DNA of 36,421 nt, taken from contig JAFPZK010000034.1 in the NCBI GenBank assembly GCA_017417315.1, positions 1 through 36,421 on the forward strand. The letters run 5' to 3'. Position 1 is the first letter of the stretch, and every line of letters begins with the position of its first letter. This document shows, in pieces, positions 30,869-36,421 of the stretch. Below the pieces are notes generated by a model, which saw only the letters and a program-made list of their open reading frames with translations, did no database searches and was not told the DNA's origin. The position numbers were made by a program, and so were the translations under genes. Origin of the DNA: Bacteroidales bacterium (lineage in GTDB: Bacteria > Bacteroidota > Bacteroidia > Bacteroidales > UBA3824).

Positions 30869-32674
30869 ATGGAACTGCTATCTCCTGCTAAAAACCTTGA
30901 AACCGGAATTTGTGCCGTCAACTGCGGTGCTGATGCCGTTTATATAGGTGCTTCGGATTTCGGGGCGAGAAAGTCCGCTTCAAACTCCGTCAAAGACATC
31001 GAACAACTCGTAAATTATGCACATTTTTATAATTCAAAAGTTTATGTAACGCTTAATACTATTCTGTACGACAACGAATTACCTATCGCTGAAAAACTTA
31101 TTTCAGACCTTTATAATATCGGTGTTGACGCACTGATTGTTCAGGATACCGGCATTTTGGAAATGAACATTCCGCCGATAGAACTTCATGCAAGTACTCA
31201 AATGCACAATTACGATTTTCAAAGGATAAAGTTTTTTGACGATTTGGGTTTTCGTCGTATTGTTTTGGCGCGGGAATGTAGTTTGGAGTTTATCAAAAAA
31301 GTACGGCAAAATATAAATGCCAAAATTGAATGTTTTGTTCACGGTGCTTTGTGCGTAAGTTTTTCAGGACAATGTTATATGAGTGCAAAAATCGGTTCGC
31401 GGTCGGCTAATAGGGGAGAATGTGCTCAGGCGTGTCGCTTAAAATATTCACTCTTTAATGATAAAGAAAAACTTCTAATAAAGGACTCTTATCTCTTGTC
31501 GTTAAAGGATTTCGCTATGTACGATAAAATTTCTGACTTGATGAGTTCAGGCGTTAATTCTTTAAAGATTGAAGGCCGTTTGAAAGATATTCCGTATGTA
31601 AAAAACGTTACCGCTTATTACAGAAAACTTATTGATTCTTGTCTTGAAAACCCTCATAAAAAGCCTTCGTCGGGAGAGTGTTTTTTTGATTTTGAACCTG
31701 ATTTACGGAAAGTTTTTAACCGTGGTTTTACGCATTATTTTGTCTATGGAGACGGCGAAAAAAAAGCGAACTTTTTTTCACCGAAATCCATTGGCGAATT
31801 TTTGGGAACGGTTGTCTCAAAAAAACAAAATACACTTATTATAAAAGGTGATAAAAAAATTTCTAACGGCGACGGTCTTTGTTATATCAAGGATAACGCT
31901 TTGCGCGGTTTTCGTGTCGAAAAAGTTTTGCCTGACGGAGCATTGATTGTCAACACCGATGATAATATTATAAAAGGTGAAAAGATTTTCCGTAACCTTG
32001 ACACCGAATTTTTAAGAAAACTCTCCACGGAAAAAACACAAAGAAAAATTGGTGTAAAAATTACTCTCAATCTTAAAAAAGATGACTTTTTTGCAGAAAT
32101 TTGCGACGAAGACGGTATTAAAATAAAAACGCCAATACCATTCGCATTTCAGACGGCTCAAAATCCCGAAAAATCGCTTTCTAATATTGAGCAAAATTTT
32201 AAGAAAACGGGCGAGAGATTTTTCGTTACGGAATATTCTTGCATTTATGACCAAGTGCCGTTTATTCCGAACTCAGTAATTGCTGATTTAAGGCGGACGA
32301 TGTTAGAGAATATTTCGCTTAAACGTGTAGAGCAATTCGCAGCTAAGCCGTCAGACAAACCACAAGGCGACGTTAAATATTTTAGAGAAACAGGTGATTA
32401 CCGTATGAATGTATCAAACTCTCTCGCGAGGAAATTTTACGAAAAACACGGTTGTAAAATTGTTCAGCCGGCGTTTGAACTTTTGAAAAAAACTTCCGGC
32501 TTAGAACTTATGACCACAAAATATTGTATCCGTCGCGAACTCGGTTTCTGTCCGAAAACCTGCAAAAACGTCCCCTCGGAATGGAAAGCCGAAAGTTTCA
32601 GTCTGAAAAACGAGTACGGAGCTTTTGGCTTAAAATTCGATTGTAAGGATTGCGTTATGCGGATTTTTGCTTAA
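30869..32674 (+). CDS. U32-family protein (RlhA/TrhP-like RNA hydroxylation family)
   Basis: A 601-residue protein. The N-terminal U32 domain is clear: MELLSPAKNLETGICAVNCG, ADAVYIGASDFGARKSA, the conserved ECFVHGALCVSFSGQCYMSA and SANRGECAQACRLKYSL with its iron-sulphur/metal cysteines. A RIEGR-like IEGRLKDIPYVKNVTAYYR follows. The C-terminal half resembles the extra domains of the long U32 branch that includes RlhA, which hydroxylates 23S rRNA C2501, and it ends in cysteine-rich motifs (YCIRRELGFCPKTC, CKDCVM). Older annotation calls these collagenase-like peptidases. Whether the target here is rRNA or tRNA cannot be told. It starts 17 nt after the propeller phosphatase, and its stop shares TTAA with the convergent subtilase gene. 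Confidence 0.85.
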   Translation: MELLSPAKNLETGICAVNCGADAVYIGASDFGARKSASNSVKDIEQLVNYAHFYNSKVYVTLNTILYDNELPIAEKLISDLYNIGVDALIVQDTGILEMNIPPIELHASTQMHNYDFQRIKFFDDLGFRRIVLARECSLEFIKKVRQNINAKIECFVHGALCVSFSGQCYMSAKIGSRSANRGECAQACRLKYSLFNDKEKLLIKDSYLLSLKDFAMYDKISDLMSSGVNSLKIEGRLKDIPYVKNVTAYYRKLIDSCLENPHKKPSSGECFFDFEPDLRKVFNRGFTHYFVYGDGEKKANFFSPKSIGEFLGTVVSKKQNTLIIKGDKKISNGDGLCYIKDNALRGFRVEKVLPDGALIVNTDDNIIKGEKIFRNLDTEFLRKLSTEKTQRKIGVKITLNLKKDDFFAEICDEDGIKIKTPIPFAFQTAQNPEKSLSNIEQNFKKTGERFFVTEYSCIYDQVPFIPNSVIADLRRTMLENISLKRVEQFAAKPSDKPQGDVKYFRETGDYRMNVSNSLARKFYEKHGCKIVQPAFELLKKTSGLELMTTKYCIRRELGFCPKTCKNVPSEWKAESFSLKNEYGAFGLKFDCKDCVMRIFA

Positions 32675-35106
32675 AAATCGGTTTTTACCATATTGAAATC
32701 CGTGTCTGAGTGTTCAGAATCCCAATGTGTCGTGCAGTCGGCTTTGCCTGTTTCTGCGTTTTGTTTGCAGACGTAGGTGCATGGGTCGTAGTCGTGTTCT
32801 ATGCCCGGCGCAACGGCATCTTTGTCTTGACGGATTATCAGTTTGCCGTCTTCAAAAGAGATTTTTAGGTCAGCGGTGAATTTGTCGCCGGTGGTTTCTA
32901 AGTACATAATTTTGCCTTTGCCGTCAGCCTGAATGTCAAAATACATCGAAACGCCGATTGACGGGTTGTCAGAATTGACAAGACTTGTAGTGGATTTCCA
33001 TTTGCCGACCGCGAAACTCATATCTTTGCTGTCTTCGGGAATATTGAGAGTTTCGCCGCCTTGATGTTTCAATGCCGAGGCTATTTGCAAAAGTCCGCCG
33101 ATTTTAGGATTGGAGTTTAGCGGTTTTGATGTCTCGATTAGAGTTTTGATAATCTCCTTAGCGGAAATTTCAGGAAATTTTGAGCGCATAAGTGCCGCTG
33201 CTCCCGTTACGACGGGACTTGCCATACTTGTTCCGTCCATAAAATCGAACCTTCCGCCCGGTACGCTTGAATAGATTTTTACGCCCGGCGCACAAATGTT
33301 GGAATATTTTCCGAAGTTAGAAAAATCGGCTTTCGGTCTTGACGATTTTTGATATGCCGCAACGATTAACGCTTTGTCTGTCCGCGCAAAAGGGTCGATT
33401 CCCGCCATGATGTTTTGATTGCCGGCAGCCAAAACCAAAACCACATTTTCGTCCAAGGCAAACTGAAACAAATCGTTCCAAAAAACACACTCGTCTTTAT
33501 AATAATTACTGATAAGTTCGTTTTGAGCATTTTGCGGCAATGACGTTACGTTTTCGTCAAAATACGTTCCGACGGAAAGGTTTACGACTTTTGCTTCGTG
33601 ATGAATGGCATACAAAATGCCCGCTACTATGCAGAGAGATGACATATTTCCGTCTTCGTCAGCGATTTGTATCGGCATAAGACGGCATTTCGGCGCAATT
33701 CCGCAAACGCCTAAATTGTTGTCGGAGTTTCCGAGAGCCGTTCCTGCAACGTGAGTGCCGTGGTCTCCGTCATCGCTTCTCGGCACGCTGACTTTATTTT
33801 TGCCGCTGACAACACAATAAGGGTTAACAATTTTGCCTTTTAGTTCGGGGTGCGAAACATCAAAACCGTTGTCGCAAACGGCAACTATTACCGAGGAGTC
33901 TCCCTCAGTGATGTCCCAAGCCTCAAACGCCTGCACCTCAGAGAAATACCACGATTTTGCTGTGTTTGAAAAATCGGGATCTGCGGACGGCTTTTTGCCG
34001 GTTTCAAACACTGCGTCAGTAAAAGCAAGTTTTACATTTGTAAATTGTTTTAACTTGTTAATCCACTCTTTATAACCGCCTTCGCTGACTTGAACCTGCA
34101 TAAGATTTATCGCCGTATCGTAGAAGACAATCTGTAAATCGTCTTTGAACTCTTCATGAAGGCTCAGCGCAAAATCTTCCATTTTAACGCCTTTTGCCAC
34201 GGCTATGTTGACGAGGTCAGAAAAGACTTTTCTTTTTCCCGGGTCGTCAGGGTCAACGACTAATTTTGTGGTGTCGATAGCCGGCGGAATGTTGGGTTCG
34301 TCAGGTAAAATCTTTTTTATTATATCCTCTTTTGTATCTTGATTATCAGTTATTTCAGGCTTGTTATCTGAACAAAACCTTAAAATAAGAAATATTATCA
34401 GCATCAGCAATGCTCCGAGTATAAACCAAAGCCAAGGCGGAAGTCCGTTTTTACGGCTCTCTGTTGCCTTTGGCGGTGCGGGAGGCGTAGGCGGCGGAGG
34501 GGGAGTAGCCTCCGTAACGTGCGGCTCTGAGTGCGGCGGCGGTGGTGCTTGTGTTGTAGTTTCTTGTGATTGTGTTACAGACTGTTGCGGTGTATCATTT
34601 GAAGCGTTACTTACAACAGGTGAAATCGGCTTTTGAATTTTGCTTTCGAGTTTGAAATTTTCTTTGAAACTTTTCTCGGAACTAAGTCCCCAGCCTGCGA
34701 GGATTATTTTGTTGTCTTCTACCAAGACGTTGTCTAATGACGGCACTTCAACGCAGAAATCGAGGAGTTCGCCGAGTTCTTTTTCGTGCGGGTCTTCTGA
34801 GTTTTTAAGTCCGGCGGCAAACCGTTTTACGTTAGTTATCATCTCTTGAAGTTTTACACGTATAAACTCCTGATTTTGAGAGTTTAATTTTGTAAATTCC
34901 GTCGGATTTGAGATGTAATTACTAAGGTAAACGACTTTGTCGGAAGAGATAATCGGTTCGGGTACAAATTCGGCGTATTCATCACCGAGCGAGTTTTTTA
35001 AGACCGAATTTATCAGTGAATATCTGTTTATGACGGGGCTTCCGTACCAAATAACGGGGCGGAATGAGGTCAAATTTGCCGTATAAATGATTTTTTTTGC
35101 TGCCAT
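32671..35106 (-). CDS. Membrane-anchored subtilisin-like (S8) serine protease with an N-terminal cytoplasmic domain
   Basis: An 811-residue protein with an unusual layout. Residues 1-~160 form a soluble domain I do not recognise (IYTANLTSFRPVIWYGSPVI, then SLINSVLKNSLGDEY). A Pro/Thr/Gln-rich linker (~165-220) leads to one transmembrane helix at ~223-243 without a signal peptide, so the protease faces the periplasm. A propeptide-like region follows. The S8 domain has an intact triad: D412 (VCDNGFDVSHP), H449 (GDHGTHVAG) and S627 (GTSMASPVV), with oxyanion N563 (AAGNQN). The last ~110 residues are a beta-rich domain (FAVGKWKSTTSLVNS). The ATG at 35106 has a -7 box just upstream. Target unknown; the N-terminal domain may couple it to a cytoplasmic signalling partner. 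Confidence 0.88.
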   Translation of the reverse strand: MAAKKIIYTANLTSFRPVIWYGSPVINRYSLINSVLKNSLGDEYAEFVPEPIISSDKVVYLSNYISNPTEFTKLNSQNQEFIRVKLQEMITNVKRFAAGLKNSEDPHEKELGELLDFCVEVPSLDNVLVEDNKIILAGWGLSSEKSFKENFKLESKIQKPISPVVSNASNDTPQQSVTQSQETTTQAPPPPHSEPHVTEATPPPPPTPPAPPKATESRKNGLPPWLWFILGALLMLIIFLILRFCSDNKPEITDNQDTKEDIIKKILPDEPNIPPAIDTTKLVVDPDDPGKRKVFSDLVNIAVAKGVKMEDFALSLHEEFKDDLQIVFYDTAINLMQVQVSEGGYKEWINKLKQFTNVKLAFTDAVFETGKKPSADPDFSNTAKSWYFSEVQAFEAWDITEGDSSVIVAVCDNGFDVSHPELKGKIVNPYCVVSGKNKVSVPRSDDGDHGTHVAGTALGNSDNNLGVCGIAPKCRLMPIQIADEDGNMSSLCIVAGILYAIHHEAKVVNLSVGTYFDENVTSLPQNAQNELISNYYKDECVFWNDLFQFALDENVVLVLAAGNQNIMAGIDPFARTDKALIVAAYQKSSRPKADFSNFGKYSNICAPGVKIYSSVPGGRFDFMDGTSMASPVVTGAAALMRSKFPEISAKEIIKTLIETSKPLNSNPKIGGLLQIASALKHQGGETLNIPEDSKDMSFAVGKWKSTTSLVNSDNPSIGVSMYFDIQADGKGKIMYLETTGDKFTADLKISFEDGKLIIRQDKDAVAPGIEHDYDPCTYVCKQNAETGKADCTTHWDSEHSDTDFNMVKTDF

Positions 35107-35123
35107 AACTAAAATCTTTTTCG

Positions 35124-35131
35124 CAAAGATA
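35124..35131 (-). promoter_or_regulatory. -7 box of the subtilase gene
   Basis: The minus strand reads TATCTTTG (TAnnTTTG), 17 nt before the ATG at 35106. No clear -33 TTTG is visible. Confidence 0.5.
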
Positions 35132-35172
35132 AAAACTTTTTTGTGATTTTATTTGCCTTTTTGAAAAAAAAA

Positions 35173-35221
35173 TACCGTGGGGTTTTACACCCTCGTCTAT
35201 AATGTGTTGTCCTTTCAGGAC
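35173..35221. repeat. Left inverted-repeat element beside the ORF6N gene
   Basis: TACCGTGGGGTTTTACACCC (35173-35192) is a near reverse complement of 36176-36195 on the other side of the ORF6N gene. It can itself fold through GGGT/ACCC. A second hairpin, GTCCT-TTC-AGGAC, follows at 35209-35221. It resembles short REP-like elements I associate with Bacteroidota intergenic regions, from recall only. Confidence 0.5.
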
Positions 35222-35246
35222 TTGATTTGATGAAGGTATGGTTTCA

Positions 35247-35829
35247 TTACACTTTTGCCAAAATATCAGCGATGAAATCAGAATCGAATTCTTCAAAGGC
35301 GAAACATTTTTTTCCTAAATCTTTTAGTGATGCTCCGATGTGATACAAAATTTGATTGTCAATGATTAAAAATCTGTCGTGCATTGTTGTTGTGAACTTA
35401 ACCTCTAACAGCGGATATTGTGCATTAAAGTTTTGAATATCCTGCGCCGAAAGTTTGGTTTGCTGGTTGGTATAAATGGTTACGGAAACGCCAGTGTTTT
35501 TTTTCGTAAAACGTTCAAGTACAGATATATCTACATAATTATCAATCAAGATAATACTCTTTTTTGCCTGTGCGATAAAACTTTCAAACTTTGCGTATGC
35601 GTCAAAAATCTGTCCTTGGAAAAATATTCCTTTCGTATCGCTGACTTTATATTTATCCATTAGAGAAAATAGTTGTTCTATCTTTTTGTCGGATTCTTTT
35701 TGATGAAGTTTCATTGAAACAATTTCATCAAAGAGTTGCAGATTGTTTTGGTAAAAATGCCGCATTTGCACAAATGCTCGCATAATTTTTATGTTCATAT
35801 CAACAGCAACACTGCTTTTCAGTACTGTT
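35247..35829 (-). CDS. ORF6N protein, 3' part with a PLD-like C-terminus (frameshifted gene)
   Basis: This frame continues the ORF6N gene beyond a missing base at 35830-35832. It reads [20 protein letters not shown], then VQMRHFYQNNLQLFDEIV, the usual continuation of ORF6N proteins, a helical linker and a C-terminal domain, SDTKGIFFQGQIFDAYAKFE. The HDRFLIIDNQILYHIGASLK motif resembles phospholipase-D-like domains in this family. The internal ATG at 35798 is not a real start. The complete gene, 35247-36109, has 863 nt, one short of a multiple of three. Confidence 0.8.
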
Positions 35830-36109
35830 AAAGCATTGCAACCCCTTGTTCTGTAAAAGCAAAAGGCATGACGGTTGAATGTTTTAGGGTTTTGAACCGA
35901 TCACAATTTGTGACCAGTTCATTTTTTTCGTCCTTATTTAAGACAAACATAAAATCATCAGGAAATCTTTTAATATTTCTTTTAACCGCTTGATTTAGCA
36001 CTCTTGTTTCTACTCCGTACAATTCAGCAATGTCGCGGTCAATCATAACTTGCTGGTTACGAATAACTAAAATTTTATTCTGAATGATTGCGATTTCATT
36101 TTGTTCCAT
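35828..36109 (-). CDS. ORF6N DNA-binding domain protein, 5' part of a frameshifted gene
   Basis: Phage-like KilA-N/ORF6N protein. The N-terminal ORF6N domain is typical: [57 protein letters not shown] and [11 protein letters not shown], where the frame ends at a stop. The ATG at 36109 is chosen because a perfect promoter lies at 36126-36156, downstream of the other possible start at 36220. One added T in the T3 run (A3 at 35830-35832 on this strand) would restore the full ~287-residue product. Such proteins are common accessory or prophage-derived genes. Inverted repeats lie on both sides. Confidence 0.85.
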   Translation of the reverse strand: MEQNEIAIIQNKILVIRNQQVMIDRDIAELYGVETRVLNQAVKRNIKRFPDDFMFVLNKDEKNELVTNCDRFKTLKHSTVMPFAFTEQGVAML

Positions 36110-36125
36110 ACAAATATTTTTATCG

Positions 36126-36156
36126 CAAATATAAAACAATTTTATCAATTTCCAAA
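36126..36156 (-). promoter_or_regulatory. Consensus promoter of the ORF6N gene
   Basis: On the minus strand: TTTG (36156-36153), a 19-nt spacer, then TATATTTG (36133-36126), an exact match to TTTG-N19-TAnnTTTG, 16 nt before the ATG. Confidence 0.75.
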
Positions 36157-36173
36157 CTTCATTCGATTTTTTT

Positions 36174-36195
36174 CCGGGGGTGTGAACCCACGGTA
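36174..36195. repeat. Right inverted-repeat element beside the ORF6N gene
   Basis: CCGGGGGTGTGAACCCACGG followed by TA is a near reverse complement of 35173-35195. It folds on itself (GGG/CCC around TGTGAA). Together the pair brackets the ORF6N gene and its promoter. Confidence 0.5.
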
Positions 36196-36221
36196 ATAAT
36201 ATCGAAATCAAATTCAACACA

Positions 36222-36258
36222 TAAAAAAAATCCCCGATTTATCATCGAGGATTTTTTT
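36222..36258. terminator. Rho-independent terminator
   Basis: An A-tract, ATCC and CGAT, a short loop, ATCG, GGAT and a T-tract form a compact stem. It is oriented to end the minus-strand outer-membrane protein gene (stop at 36281) and is symmetric enough to work on both strands. Confidence 0.8.
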
Positions 36259-36280
36259 ATTTAGAGTGTGTAAGTTTCAT

Positions 36281-36421
36281 TTAGAATCTGAAACCGAGTG
36301 TCAACATAGGACTTGCAAAAAATCTGTTTGCAAAGTGGTCGGCTTGAAATACCTTGCTGCCCTGTGGACATACTTCCAATAAACTATATTGGAATGCGTA
36401 AGGTGCAAATTCAACGCCTAA
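36281..36421 (-). CDS. C-terminus of a probable outer-membrane beta-barrel protein (partial)
   Basis: The minus-strand frame is open to the window edge and ends with 46 residues. They show alternating hydrophobic strands (GVEFAPYAFQYSLLEVCP, then FASPMLTLGFRF) and a terminal Phe, the signal recognised by the BAM machinery for outer-membrane barrels. The specific family cannot be told. A terminator follows 23 nt after the stop. Confidence 0.6.
   Translation of the reverse strand, partial: LGVEFAPYAFQYSLLEVCPQGSKVFQADHFANRFFASPMLTLGFRF

Noticed and set aside
34361..34636. Gly-rich plus-strand ORF
   Set aside because: It is the antisense shadow of the Pro-rich linker of the subtilase.

Overview
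The window is chromosomal DNA from a member of the Bacteroidota, most likely an uncultured Bacteroidales. The evidence is AT-rich sequence, repeated TTTG-N19/20-TAnnTTTG promoters of the Bacteroides type, almost no Shine-Dalgarno sequences, and typical families: AsnA, a DUF6057-like membrane protein, DUF6922/AbiEii, and propeller/Y_Y_Y receptors. No rRNA, tRNA or CRISPR array was recognised.

Layout. (1) 1-10,032 is mostly core genome. It holds the tail of a secreted glycoside-hydrolase-like protein, a minus-strand cyclophilin-pheS-tyrS run, a two-component pair followed by an SPFH protein, an SDR-like protein, ruvB and asnA. Two 154-bp copies of a palindromic repeat sit directly after the pheS and asnA stop codons. 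(2) 10,142-19,250 is accessory. It holds an AbiEii/DUF6922 toxin-antitoxin pair flanked by gene remnants, a tandem pair of minus-strand cassettes each headed by a nearly identical small HTH protein, a YhcG-family nuclease, a WYL regulator and a ParDE pair. (3) 19,289-30,851 is a signalling block. It has three SpoIIE-type PP2C phosphatases with different sensors (TPR, sugar-binding-protein-like, beta-propeller/PAS), a sigma-54 response regulator and a DUF6057-like membrane protein. (4) 30,869-36,421 holds a U32 protein, a membrane-anchored subtilase, a frameshifted ORF6N gene between inverted repeats, and the end of an outer-membrane protein.

The best candidate for an undescribed system is 11,151-16,386. 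Two units share a HTH protein that differs at about 9 of 77 positions, followed by the same three-half-site operator-like sequence and the same -33 box. The sequences diverge right after the -33 box into different membrane effector operons. Each operon nevertheless contains one protein ending in the same C-terminal domain (NAPNKMRV ... GWKFYGI). This looks like a modular regulator-effector cassette; its function is unknown.

Three genes (TPR-phosphatase, its coupled sigma-54 regulator, ORF6N) each lack exactly one base, and a small gene at 11,151-11,373 is also out of frame. These could be real decay or indel errors in the assembly. All coordinates, motifs and similarities were read by eye; family names are recognition calls, not search results.
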